NCBI GenBank assembly: GCA_036874045.1
Contig: CM072336.1
Location: forward strand, 25,495,501 to 25,559,500
DNA: 64,000 bases
Direction of reading: 5' to 3'
Source of the DNA: Cymodocea nodosa
Lineage: Eukaryota > Streptophyta > Magnoliopsida > Alismatales > Cymodoceaceae
The notes below the pieces were generated by a model. The model had not been told where the DNA came from. It did no database searches and worked only from the letters and a program-made list of their open reading frames with translations. The stretch's first letter is position 1; each line of letters begins with the position of its first letter. Position numbers and translations under genes: made by a program. This document shows, one piece after another, positions 37,160-50,100 of the stretch.

Positions 37160-38722
37160 CCTCCACAGAATCACGTCGTCGTTGCAAGCAAATGTGTCGC
37201 CGATTACTAGGGTTTCTATCCGGTCAGGGGGCCCGGTGACTGGCGTGATGAGTTCGCGGGAGGTGGGAATGGGTTTCAGAGCGCACGAGCGAAACGGATT
37301 AATCATATATATTGCAGACAGAAAACTGTAAATCGACTATTGGAATTTAAAAAATTGACAAAAAAGGAAAATAAGGGAACTTGACACCGCGTATCCAGTT
37401 GAGTTATATTTTGTAAACATTTATTTCAGTTATTGTTAAATTTTAACTTAATATATCTAAACTAAAGAATAAGCATGTACAATATTTTTACCTGAGTATT
37501 TACAATTGAATTGTTGTGACAAATTATTAATGTCAATATCTTCTTTTAAGTATCTACTTATATTAATATAATTATTAAAAAATTTATTTTGAGGTAAATT
37601 TCTTCCATCTATTTTCATTACCAATATACTTTACGTTAATTAAAATTAAATTGAAATATATAAAAATCCATTACAATCTCATCTTTACTTACCTACGGCT
37701 ATTCCTCTTTGCCGTACTGCATATTCTTTCTTCTTCCCCTGCCAACCTGCCGCCAATCCCGCCCTTCTCGCTCCCTCCACCTCATGTGCACCGTTCCAAC
37801 AATAATCATTGTTGCAAATTATTATCCATGTATAAATGCTACATTTTCCCCTACCAATATAAGGTTTTTTGGACTAAAATTTCAATTCCACTCTCTTCTC
37901 GCTCATCTCTGATATATATAAGACCGACTGATTCTTTATAGGATGTGTTTGTTTTGTTGTTCTAACGTAGAGTTGAAATTATATGTCTCTATGTAAAAAC
38001 ATCTTCAACAGATAGAAGTTACTTTTAATTTTTGTGTAAATTTAATTTTTTTGGACCATCAATCTACTTAAAATCAAACATACGTAGATAGTAGCAAAAA
38101 TATTATTTTTCACTTTTTATTATACGAAGCATATGTGTTTGTCAAAAACAACTTTTCCCTTTTTGACATCTATAATATCACACTGGCTTTTGTTGCCAAC
38201 TTTTTCTCTTTTTTGACACTTAAATTTGTGGACTATTGACCACTTATATGATAGAACTTAATATTTTTTTATCTTTAACGCTAATGTGACAAACATATTT
38301 ATTTTATATGATTTTAGTTATATTTTAGCCCTCCAAGTGTTAGATATCTGCTTCGGCAGATGGACAGGATCATCATGAAAAGCAATCGTCTCCTCCGTGT
38401 CACACCATTCACATAACATGTTGTCTGTTAATTATTTAAAGTTCAATGTTGTTCTATATATTCAAAATGAAAAATACTGTAATTATTTATATTACAATTT
38501 AAATATAAAAATTTAAAATCGGTTAAGGATGAATTTTTTATCAGAAACAAAAGTTTATAAAGCATAATTATTTATTTGCTTCAGATATAATCTTTATAAA
38601 TTAATTAAGTTATAAAATGAATATCTATAATATTTTTTACTATAAATGCCCATATTATTACTTCCTCGAATTATTTAATGATACAGAAATTAAACGTTTG
38701 TTTTTTGGGTTAAAACGTTTAT
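37160..38722. promoter_or_regulatory. Divergent intergenic region between PAT1 and the DUF247 gene
   Basis: PAT1 is transcribed leftward and the DUF247 gene rightward, so this 1.56-kb AT-rich region carries both promoters. The part nearest PAT1 (37160-37330) is GC-richer and is probably the PAT1 leader. No transposon was recognised. Confidence 0.55.
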
Positions 38723-40833
38723 ATGTTACAAACAGTTAAAGACGCATGTCTTCGTGCGGCCTTGAAAGTTCCGTTTCGCCGGCGACGGGCACAAAATGAT
38801 GCATGGGTAGAGAAGGTGAAGGCCGGCCGAGCATCCTCGATGGAACACGGCGAGCAGCAGAGGTGGATTCTGAACGTCCGCCGTCTTCTGGACGAGGAGC
38901 TCGAGGAAGACGACGCGATACGCGTTTCGGTGGTGGCGGTTCCCAGGGCCTTGCACTCCGTCAAGCCGGAGGCCTACACGCCGCAGCTCGTCGCACTGGG
39001 TCCCTACCACTGCTTCCGGCCGGAGCTGCGCGACATGGAGAGGCACAAGCTGTCGGCCGCCAGACGGACTCGGAAGCGACTGCGTGATCTCAAGTTCGAG
39101 CAACTCGTCCAGCAGTTTCTCGGAGATGAGCTCAACATTCGCGCCCACTATCACAGGTATCAATAAATCAATACCAACAGCAAAAACAAAAATCTGAATT
39201 ATTAATTTTGTGAGATTGAGAATCCTGTATTTCTATACGTCTATTTTTCTAATTTAATTTCAGTAAACGTATAATTTGAAAGCAGCGATCCGAGACGTAA
39301 TCAGCACAAAGATGTAATTTAATTAATAGATTTCTCAACTTACCTACGCCTCATCTTAATCTAGAAATCATTGAAGAATGGTTTTATTCAATAAAATGTA
39401 ATAATCTAAAATATTTTCATACATAATTTTATAAGATTCGATACATTAACAAAATATATCATCAATGGTGCCACACATAATTGTAGTGACTGATCTCGGC
39501 ATGCAGATATATCGATGTAAATGGCGAGGGCTTGGCGTGGATGATGGCGATCGACGCATCGTTCTTGCTGGAGTTCCTTCACATCCAAGCAGATGCGAAG
39601 CAGGGACTCGTGAGCACGCCTTCGAGAGCGTTGCATCTGGTGGGCGTCGGCGGAGGGAGATCGGCGCACGACGCCGTACTCAGAGACGTGATGAAGGTGG
39701 AGAATCAGATACCGCTCTTCCTGCTGGGGAGGATCTTCGAAGCCCAACGCCGTCCCTCGTTGACAATGGCGGCCGATGACGACCACCGCACGTTGTTCCG
39801 GAAGATCGTCGGTAGATTTCTCATGGACGTCTGTCCCTTCGACGTTGACCTTCATTATTATTACATGGTGGCGGGCGACATGTCGCGCCATCCTCACCTG
39901 CTAGGCCTCCTATACAACTTGGTCGTCACACCAGCGAATGATGGTGGTGATGATGATGATGATCCGCAGCTCTGCTGTGTTTCCACTGAAGAGGAGGTTA
40001 CCGGTCCAGCCGGGGGAGCAGACAAGCTTAATGAGGAGGCTGGAGGATCTACGAGGTGGTGCTTTATCCGTGGAATCTTCCGTTTCCTGATTCGCGCGGT
40101 GAAATCTCTGCTCACTTGCCTCAAAAGCGTCGTCTTTTCAATCTGTTGGAAGATGGCCACGTGCCACCCGGTGTTCATGATCTACAAGCATTTCTACCTT
40201 GATCGGCACCGGCATGCCGAACCCACCGCTCAACAACCACCGCTCCCGACGGAAGAAAAAGAAGAAGAAGACGGACCGATCCCGTCGGCAATCCAACTAA
40301 GCAACGCCGGGGTGAAATTCTCACCCATCACCACAGGCGGCATGATAAGCGCAGTGAACTTCGACGTAGGAACGGGCACGCTCCATCTCCCCAGGATCAT
40401 CCTGGACGCCAACACCGAAGTGGTACTGAGGAATCTGGTGGCGTACGAGGCGTCCACCGTGGTCTCCACGCCCTGCAAGTTGACGCGGTACACGGAGATA
40501 ATGGACGGCATCATCGACACGGGCGACGACCTGAGGCTTCTGCGGAAGAACGGTGTGGTGGTGACCCAGATGGGAAGGGACGACGGAGCCGCCGCAGACT
40601 TGTGGAAGGACATGAGTAGGTGTGTGGGATCGACCCTTAGGGTTCCTTCCTTGGACGGGGCTGTGGACGAGGTGAACAAGTTTTACGACAGCAGGTGGAG
40701 GGTGAAGCTTCGGAGGTTCTTGAGAAAGAGGGGGTTGGGCAAATGGGAAACGAAAACTTCGCTCTTCGTGGTATTGGTCTGGATTTTTGTCGCTTTAAAT
40801 TCCTTTTGTTTGTTCCACCGTTGTGCTCGTTAA
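38723..40833 (+). CDS. DUF247 family protein (UPF0481), 2 exons
   Basis: Exons 38723-39156 and 39507-40833, joined in phase 2 across a 350-bp GT-AG intron; the product is 586 aa. Family signatures are in order: VSVVAVPRALHSVKPEAYTP and LVALGPYHCFRPEL near residues 68-102, MERHKL at 105, then across the junction YIDVNGEGLAWMMAIDASFL near 146-165, VMKVENQIPLFLLGRIF, and a C-terminal single membrane segment (about 563-582) typical of this family. Function is mostly unknown; DUF247 genes at grass S and Z loci are linked to self-incompatibility, but nothing here shows that role. The coding DNA is GC-rich, unlike its flanks. A second in-frame ATG at 38840 could be the true start; the upstream 39 residues are not obviously conserved. 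Confidence 0.92.
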
Positions 40834-41168
40834 TTTCTTATCGACAAATTAAAACTATTTTACCGGGATTATAACTACGACTTGTTTTTTTTCCCCCCTG
40901 GTCTTGGTAGATAACTACGACTTTTAATTTAAATTTATTTAATTTTGTAAAAAAAAAAACAATTTTCTCTTTTAAAAAATAGTATTAAAAAAATTGACTT
41001 CACTGTGCTTGACGTGGTCGGTTCCTGCCCTCACGAATCCGCTTACGCTCGCGCTAAAATCGACGCCACATTAGCTTCTCCGTCATCTCCGCTATGTGAA
41101 CCAAATCACTCTTCCGAGATCGTCGCCCTATACCTACCCTCTGGGGTCTCTGCTCTGGACTAGAAGAG
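40834..41168 (+). promoter_or_regulatory. Short DUF247-COP1 spacer with the COP1 promoter
   Basis: Only 335 bp separate the DUF247 stop from the COP1 ATG, so the upstream gene's 3' UTR and COP1's core promoter and leader share it. An ACGT-core element TGACGTGG lies at 41010-41017. bZIP factors such as HY5 bind elements of this type, and Arabidopsis COP1 is under HY5 and FHY3 control; function here is inference. Confidence 0.5.
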
Positions 41169-44100
41169 ATGACAGACGTCTCCGGCGGTGCTCTGGTGCC
41201 GTCGGTTCTTAAGACGGAAGCAAGGGGCGAGAGCCCCGCCAGGGTTGCTCTGGTGTCCGCGTCGGAGACCACTGAAACGGCTGCGGCTGCCGGGGCTGCA
41301 GTCATGCCACCTGAGTCGGCGGCGGCGAGAGAAAGTCCGCAGCTTGGTTCTGCTTCTGTGACCTCCACCTTGGCCGTTGGGGGTGTGCAGGACAAGGATT
41401 TTTTATGCCCGATTTGTATTGGAATTATCAATGACGCCTTCGTTACCTTGTGTGGCCACAGTTTTTGTTATATGTGCATCATCACCCACCTCAATATCAA
41501 GAACGACTGCCCCTGCTGTGGACACTATCTCACCACTAATCATCTCTATCCTAATTTCCTCCTCAGCAAGGTTAGGAATTTTCCCTTTGCTTAATTTTCT
41601 GTTTTTATAACAACGAAAATAAAAAAATAACCATGTACTGACCTCACATAGTGAGATTTTGTCTCAGATTGTTGTTTCATAGTTTAGATCCATCCTTCTG
41701 ATTTGATCTTCTGTTCTATTATTGTTTTAGTTTTAAGCTTAAAATCTCTGATTTCTAATTTGAATACTATTGTTAATATAATAGATATCTTTTTATGTCA
41801 TTTGTATGTATTACCATTTTAAATGCTAAATATTTATATCTAAATATATTATTTCTTTAATGTTGTATCTTGACCATGTTGTACTCTAATTTTTAGAAAT
41901 TTGTTGATTCTCTGAATTTGTATCGGTCCTTTACAGGTGTTGATTTAATTTCAATCAAACAATGTTTTGGAATTAATTAACACGATTTAATCCAGCTTAC
42001 ACCAGTTGAACCATCAAAACAATTTTAAGAAAAGCTTTACATCCATTTCTTGTTCAACCTGATTCAACCGACCAAATTGGTTTGGTTTCAAAAATAGTGA
42101 TCCTATGATTTGAGAAAACATTGGCAGAATTTGTGTAGGAATGGGGGGATTTGTCTCTTATGCAAGGCTAGGTGCCAGCTTGCCAGGTCATCATATGGCC
42201 TCTTGTAACTGTTTTCTGAATAGTTTGAGATGCAAGGCTGAGTAGGATGACAATATATGTTAAATAAGTAAAACATGGACCATCTATAAAAGTTGCCTTG
42301 CTGAGTGTGGTGATTCATATAAGTTGACCATTCCAACTTTTTTTTAAAATTTAACATAGTGCCTTTGAGTTCAGTGTGAGAATTTTCCAGTGTTTTTAGT
42401 GTTTCAGTGTAGAGATTGTTTCGGATGTGTGATTTGTAAGGGATCTTCAGAAATATGGGATTGCTGATCACACTTTGTTTCTTTTACTTCTGAATTTCCA
42501 TGGTTCGTTAATGGCTTCTTCTGACCATGCCAATTGCAAGTGTGATATAAAGGAAATTTTGGGTCAGTTAGAAGGCCAAGGGTGAAATGTGCAAGATCAA
42601 GAAAAAGGGTGTGTACGATTATCCCTCATTTCTTATGGTGTCTCTGGTTTGAACATGAGGCAGTATCTTTAATGGCAGAGATTTTTCTAATGATGATGAA
42701 GATAGTTGAGTGACCATGTGAGTTGTGAGCTTCTAATGTTTTTCTTGGTTCCTTTTTGGCTGATTTGTTAGTATTTGTTGTGGTCTTGTAATTTCTGATT
42801 AGCATTTCACTTTCTTCCTCTTGGTTTTAGTTTTGTCTTATTTTTTCCTCTTTTGGAACTTGTTTGGTATCTCTGGGTTGTCTAGGCTTGTGCACAACTT
42901 TTTTTTTGTATTTTTTTCTCTTTAATATCATATTTTTCTGACTGCTTAGACAAAGTCATTTTTTGTGAGAAATCTCAAGTTTTTTCAGCTCAGCGTATAC
43001 GAGTGCACCTTACAATTTGTTATTTGACAATAGGTTGCCTTTATTTCAGCATTTCAAAACAATACAGGACTCAAATGATATGGTATGATTCACCTACAAA
43101 ATTATCCAGAAAAATATGATATTATATCAAATTTATCTTAGTTTACCGATCACAACTTTTGGAATTGTTACCCTTTAAAAAAGTGGCATTGGGAGCTGTT
43201 ATGAACATTTTTAGATGGTCCATAAAAAAGATATAAATCTTCAGGGTGACACTAATTTTGTTTCCGTACAAAGTGATAGTTTGATTATGACAAACAACAT
43301 GCAACTGAATGGTAAAACTTGTGCCTTTTATTTTATTTTGGACTTTCTACTGGATGTTTGCTCATCATCATTCTTTTTATCCATATTTTTACATGCTTGT
43401 TGACCATATTCTTTTTATAGAACTGAACTTATTGTTATCTGCTTAAGTTTCTAACAATGAAAAAATTGTTTGGTAGGACACTATATAAGTAATAGTTACC
43501 AAATATCAGGTCATTCCGATGAACCTTGCTTCTTGTACTGCTCACTATCCTTTTTTTTCTCCTGTTTTAGCTACTTAAGAAGGCATCTTCTCAACAAATT
43601 TCTAAAACTGCCTCACCTGCAGAGCATCTTCGCTTGGCACTAAAACAGGTCAGTTGTTGCTTTTGAGTGTAAACACATTGGTGGTATAGAGTTTTAACAC
43701 TTTCTCTGATATGGCATTTGAAAAAAAAAAAAAAAACTGACTGATATCAGGCTTGAAACAACATAATGACACTGATAGACTATCTATGAACCATTAAAAT
43801 CTGTGCCATTAAGACTTACATTAGTACCTATGTTGCATTATATTCCTTGTTTGAGGGAGAGATTTACATATTAGGAAAGATGTGTCGCCATTTGTGCTAG
43901 TAAGGATGCCATATTGGTGCAAGATTCATTCATTAGGTTTCCATTGCTATATTCCTTGTATTTGTTATTATGAAATATAAATATAGTTAACTCTGGCTTG
44001 TAAATTGTTGCTATGATGGGGCTTTGCTGATTCCTTATGGTGGAATCAATTCATTGAGAATATATCTAGTAACTAACTTGTCTGAGGTGTTAGATCCCCA

Positions 44101-47100
44101 GTGTTTCAAATGACTACCCAGATTAAACATCCAAACATTTAAAGCATTGTTATAGTTAGAGATTACACAGAATAAGATTTATTAGATTGAATATTCCTGA
44201 AAAATGGCAAAACTTAACCAAATTCTTAACCAAATTCAAGACATTTATAATGATGTGAATAATTATCTGAAATAAATGGGTGTCATTAATATCTAAAATT
44301 TGCATATTAGGAATGATGTTTCAATGAAAAGGAAATTTGTAGGTTGGGTTTTGCATCTAAGAACTACATGAATCATTTGGAAAAAATCAAGATGGTGCTT
44401 GTGAACAACGGAGGAAATGATTCTCAAGAAATTGATTTTGATGGTTGATAGTGTTCATTTCTCTATCTAGTCAATCAATAGGGTTCTCTGAACTAGTAGG
44501 ATAGTATGCTCATTTTCATTTATATAGTTCTTATAAATTAATTGTTAAATGTAAAGGATAATATTGTCTTTTCCATATACCATGTAACCCTAACCCATAT
44601 TTGTATCTTTCTTCTAAGAAATATAGATTAAGGGAGATGATGGTGACGACAAGCTTTGGCCGGTCTTCCTCCTCTTTGGTTTCTACCTTCTCTTCCTATT
44701 TTCCAATTCCACACCTCAAGATTTCACTTGGTATTAGAACTTCAGCCTTCTTCTTGCTATTCATACATGTCTGTCACCATCTAAGTGCTCTATTGACGTT
44801 TGTTGGTTGAGTAGGGTGATTTCTGTCCATCACTTGATTGACGGATGTCAATCCACTAGGTCAAGAGCCTGGTTTTTTTAGGGTTTTCTCTAGACAAACC
44901 TAGTCTGGCAAGGTTCCCCATGTGGAGACTGATTATCCTCTACACATAATCTACTGCTCTCATTGCCAACCAACCTTAGTTGCATCACTGACCTTCTCCT
45001 TGGACGGTTATAGTCACCCTACTACTAAATGGAATTGTTGAAGGTGTTAAATCTCAGTTATAAGGACTGTCTTCTCCTCTTGGGGTGGTGCTTAGGGCTG
45101 TTGATTGGTCGGTATGGATTCAATAGGTGGTCTCACAAAAAAATTGAGTGGTACATCATAGAAACTTAATAGGAGAAATTCCATTCAATGGGCATAGAGT
45201 TTTAGAAAGTTCTTGGTAGCTCACTAGTGCATTCAACATATCACTCAACCACCACTAAATGATAAGTATGCTAGCTATGAGGAGTGGTATATAGCTGATG
45301 TTGTGATCTCTTGGATGCTCAATAGTATGGAACTACTAGTATCTGCTAGTGTGACATTGCTTGAACATGCCAAAAAGATTTTTGACAGCTTGTAGCTCAC
45401 CTATGGCAATAAAAAGATCAATCATATCTTTGAAATCTATAAATAGATATTCACTAGACACCAAGGTGGACACACAGTACAAGAGCATTTTGTTGCCTTT
45501 CAAGCTATTGCCAATGAACTTGAGTTGCATCAACCTATTACAACTAATGTTTAATAAAATTGGAGATATTAGGGCAAACTTCTTGTTGCAACTTATCTCA
45601 ATAGTCTCAATTCAGATGTTGTAGGACTAGTTTGCAATTAAGTCCTTAGCAATAATAGTTTGTCGGATCTTCAAACTACCTATTCAAAGGTGCTACACTT
45701 ATCCTCTTCCATTTCTAGTCAACCTCTTGCTGCAAATCAATCTACTATGGCAGTTAAAGGACATGGACATTTGAGTAGACATGGTGATGGTAGAGGAGGT
45801 TGTAGAAGGATTCCATGTGAGCATTGCGGCTACACCAATCGTCAATCTAACAAATGTTGGCAAAAGTTTGGTAAACCAGAGTTTACTTGCCTGACTATTG
45901 AAGCTACCAATCAGGTTCATGATAGTGCAAGTGTTATGCCTAACTAGGGTGGATCTTCAATGGTAACCCTAACACAAGCCAAGTATGTTGAGTTTCTATA
46001 GCTATGAGAACAACAGGTTCTAGCTATTGTATCTCATGTCATGTTTTCTACTTTAGGTATCATTGCCTTTTTGGTCTTATCAAATGATTTCTAGATTGTA
46101 GACTTTGGAGCCTCCTTACATATGATAGATACCTATGATCTCTTTACTTGTCTCTCAACATTATCCAATACTAGTTTTGTTGTGGTAGCTAATGAACAAA
46201 CTTGCTTCATTTCTAGAGAGAGAATAGTCTAAGTTACCTTTGACATATCACTTGATTGTGTTCTATTTGTACTTAAATTCTTGATTAATCTATTCTTTAT
46301 TGGTGCTATCATCAAATTCCTATCTTATATCATGACATTTTTTCCCTTTCATTGTGTTTTTCAAGACTTGTAGACAAGAAGAATGATTGGTTTGGCCTAT
46401 AAAACCAAGTAGGGTATGCATGTCTTGGTCCAAGATAATATTTCTCAAGGATTTATGCATCTAGTGTCAAGCACTGAGCCTTCTATTCTATGGCATTATT
46501 GACTTGGGCATTCTTCTCATGACAAGCTTTAGTTGGCATTGCTATAGGTCTCTATTTCAAGTTTTGATTGTGAGTCTTGTTAGTTAGGTAAGCATCATCG
46601 TCTTACTTTTTGTCGATCGCATCTTGTGTTGAGTCAAAGTCCTTTTGAAATTGTTCATTGTGATATTTGAGGTTCTATTAGAGTGTTATTTGTTGATGGC
46701 TATCACTTTTATATTGTTTGTTAAGGATTTCTTCTAAGTGTTATAGGTCTATCTGTTGAAAGATCATTGAAATGTTGTAGATATTATCAAACTTTACTTC
46801 AATGAAATCAAAAATATGTTTTTTGTTGTTCCTAAAATCTTTTGTATTGATCATGGATTAAAGTTTACCTAATTTGCTATGCAATCTTATTGTGCATCTT
46901 TAGGAATAACCTACCAGACTACTTGTGTGCATACCTCAATGCTAAATAGAGTTGTTGAATGCAAACATCAACATTTTCTTGATGTTGCTCACACTCTTAT
47001 GTTGCATATGTAGGTTCTCAGCCATTGATGGTCGAATATTGTTCTTATTGTTGTTTATCTTATCAATTGTTTGTTGTCCTCTCCTTTGGTAGGGGAGATT

Positions 47101-50100
47101 CCTTTGAAACGTCTCTCTCTCAATGTCAAGTTGTTTACTCTTTTCCTCAAGGTATTTGATTGTGTTACCTTTGTTCATGATTTGACTCCTGATCTTAATA
47201 AAATTGCTTTCCAATTTATTAAATGTATTTTTTTGGGATACTCTCAGACTTAGAAAGAGTATAGGTGTTATCATCTTATAACACATTGACATTTTGTGTC
47301 GACCAATATTATCTTCTTTGAGTTAATTCCTTTTTTCTCTTCTCAACATCAAGAGACCCATCACAGCCTTGTTCCCTTGCCTACACTAATAAATATGCCT
47401 ACAGTTGTCAACAATTTGTCACCTTTACCAGATGAGCACTTGACCTCTCCTCCATTACAATATATTGTTGAAGGCCAGAGGAACACACTTAGCTACAACC
47501 TTCTCCTCCCTTTGATGTAGGTTTTTCTCATTCACCATAGCTCTCTAAGCTACCTATTATACTTCATAGAGGTAAACGTCCCTGTACTCTTCATCCACTT
47601 TCAAATTTTGTCTCTTACTATCATCTCGATCCTACTTTTCACATATTTTCTTTGTTCCTTTTGTCTAAGTCTATGCCTAGGAATGCAGATGAGGCTTTAA
47701 GTATTCTCCATTAGAAAGCAGTCATGAATGAGGAAATTTTTACTCTTTGGGCACAAGTTACCTAGGATCTTGTTCCTTGACTTGCAAGTGCCCAAGTGGT
47801 TGGCTGTTGTTGGGTCTACATCATTAAATATCACCTAGATGACATTATTAACAAGTACAAAGCTTGATTGGTGGCTAGTGGGTTTACTCAATTTTATGTT
47901 ATTGATTATGTAGAAACATTTTCCTTAGTAGTTAAGCTAAACTCTATTTAGATTATTCTTTCTAGTGCTATCAATTAGAAGTGGAATTTCATCAGCTCGA
48001 TGCTAAAAATTATTTTCTATATGATGATTTACAAGAGTATGTTCTTATGAAGCAACCTTCAGGATATGTTGCTTAGAGGAAGGGTATTGCATGCCATCTC
48101 AAGAAAGTTATCTATGGGCTAAAATAAAGTGCAAGGGCTTGGTTCCAAAAATTTAGCCAGATTATTACACAGGGAGGTTTTTAAAGCTGTGTTTTTGGTC
48201 ACTCAGTTTTTTTAAAGACCACTAGAGTAGGCACCATTATCATTGCAATATATGTTAATTTGTAAGAGTATATTCTTATGAAGCAACCCTTAAGGTATCA
48301 TTACAATATATGATGACTTGCAAAAGTATATTCTTATAGAGCAACCCTTGGGGTATGTTGTTCAAAGAGAGGGTGTTGTATGTCATCTCAAGAAAGCCAT
48401 TTATAGGCTAAAATAAAGTCTAAGGGCTTGGTTCCAAAAATTTAGCCAGATTGTTATACAGGGAGGTTTCTGGAGCTGTGTTTTTGATCACTTAGTTTTT
48501 TTGAAGACCACTAGAGCAAATACAATTATCATTGCAATATATGTTGATGACATTCTTATGACAATAAGTGATCCTCATAGTATAGTTGAAGCAAAACAAT
48601 ATTCGAAGACACACTTTGTTACTAAAGATCTTGAAAAGTCATGTTACTTTGTAGGAATCGAGTTTACATACTCTAAGGGAAAAATGCTTCTTATGCAGAG
48701 GAAGTATGCATTAGACATTTTACAAGAAACGAGGCTCCTAAGATGTAAGCTTGAGAATACTCCAATAAAACATACTCCACAATTTTGGGATGATACAATG
48801 GGTCTATTAGAAGATCCAAATAGATATAGAAGACTAATTGGAAAGCTAATATATCTCATGGTTAATAGATCAAATATTGCATATGTTGTTGGACTTCTAT
48901 CTCAATTCATGCATAAGCCTAGGAAAGTTCACTGGGAAGGTGCATTAAGAGTTCTTGCCTACATTAAGAAGGCTCCAGGAAAAGGCTTAGTTTATTTTGA
49001 ACATGGTCATCTAGAGTTGGAAGCTTACTTAGACTTGGGCTATGCAAATAATCGCATGGATCATAAGTCTAACTATTGTATATATGTAAGAGATAATTTG
49101 GTGACTTAGAGAAGCAAAAAATAAAATGTTATCTCCAAATCTAGTACTGAAGTAGAGCATAAATCTGTCTCAAACTGCAAGTGAGTTGGTGTGGATTAAA
49201 AAACTCTTAACTGAGCTAAAATTGCATGTACAAGTACCAATGAAAATGCATTGTGATAATAAGACAACTATATATATTGCTTCAAATATTACTTTTTATG
49301 AAAGAACAAAACACATTGAAGTGAATTGTTATTACATTCATGACTTGGTGATTGGAAGAGTAATTTCTACTCCCCATACAAGGTCTTCAGAAGAGGTCAT
49401 TGATATCTCTACAAAGGGACTAGGTGTAGGAATTTTTACATATTTGTGTAACAAGTTGGACATAATAGATATATTTGCTTCAACTTGAGGGGAAGTATTA
49501 AATGTAAAGGGTAATATTGTCTTTTCCATATATCATGTAACCCTAACCCATATTTGTATCTTTCTTATAAGAAATATAGATTAAGGGGATGATGGTGACA
49601 GCAAGCTTCAGCTGGTCGTCCTCCTCTTTGGTTTCCACCTTCTCTTCCTATTTTCCAATTCCACACCTCAAGATTTCACTTTAATGATTTCTTATTTCTA
49701 TATTTAGCCAAAATAAATATAATATAAAATCATTTTTGTAAAGTATATAATTATTTTAGTAACATAAAATGATGTACACGAGGAACTCAAAGCCTAAAAC
49801 TCAATGCCAATATGCTCTTGAAAATGATGCAAAATAATAATTTATGTTCATTTTACTCAGAGTTTGTGGGAATCAGAATTTTTTGCTCATTTCTTGAGTT
49901 CCTTCAATTCATGAAATCTGAAATTCTTATTAGTTTCTTGAAGTATCTTATGATTTCTATTTATGCAATCATGCATTTATGGATGCACATTGTTATTAGT
50001 TTGTGTGGAGTAAGAATCTCATTTACCTCCGCTCAAAAAATGAATCTCATTTACCTTTTTGAAGCATTGCAAATTTAAGTATATTCTTGAAATTCTTATC

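Larger units (their letters stand above)
44543..49678 (+). mobile_element. Ty1/Copia retrotransposon with short LTRs, defective, in COP1 intron 2
   Basis: LTRs of about 184 bp flank a 4.8-kb interior. A primer site TGGTATTAGAAC follows the 5' LTR at 44729, and a purine tract GAGGGGAAG precedes the 3' LTR. Gag with a [15 protein letters not shown]-type knuckle lies near 45820, integrase between about 46500 and 47300, RT with YVDDILM at 48541, then RNase H to about 49480. A candidate target duplication TTAAT lies at 44538-44542 and 49681-49685, though this leaves two extra bases (CT) after the expected CA terminus. Stops throughout make it inactive. It has the same orientation as COP1. Confidence 0.88.

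Noticed and set aside
38726-39163. Open antisense frame across DUF247 exon 1
   Set aside because: Shadow of the GC-rich DUF247 coding strand; no family resemblance.
41054-41431. Antisense frame over COP1 exon 1
   Set aside because: Shadow of the Ala/Ser-rich N-terminus of COP1.
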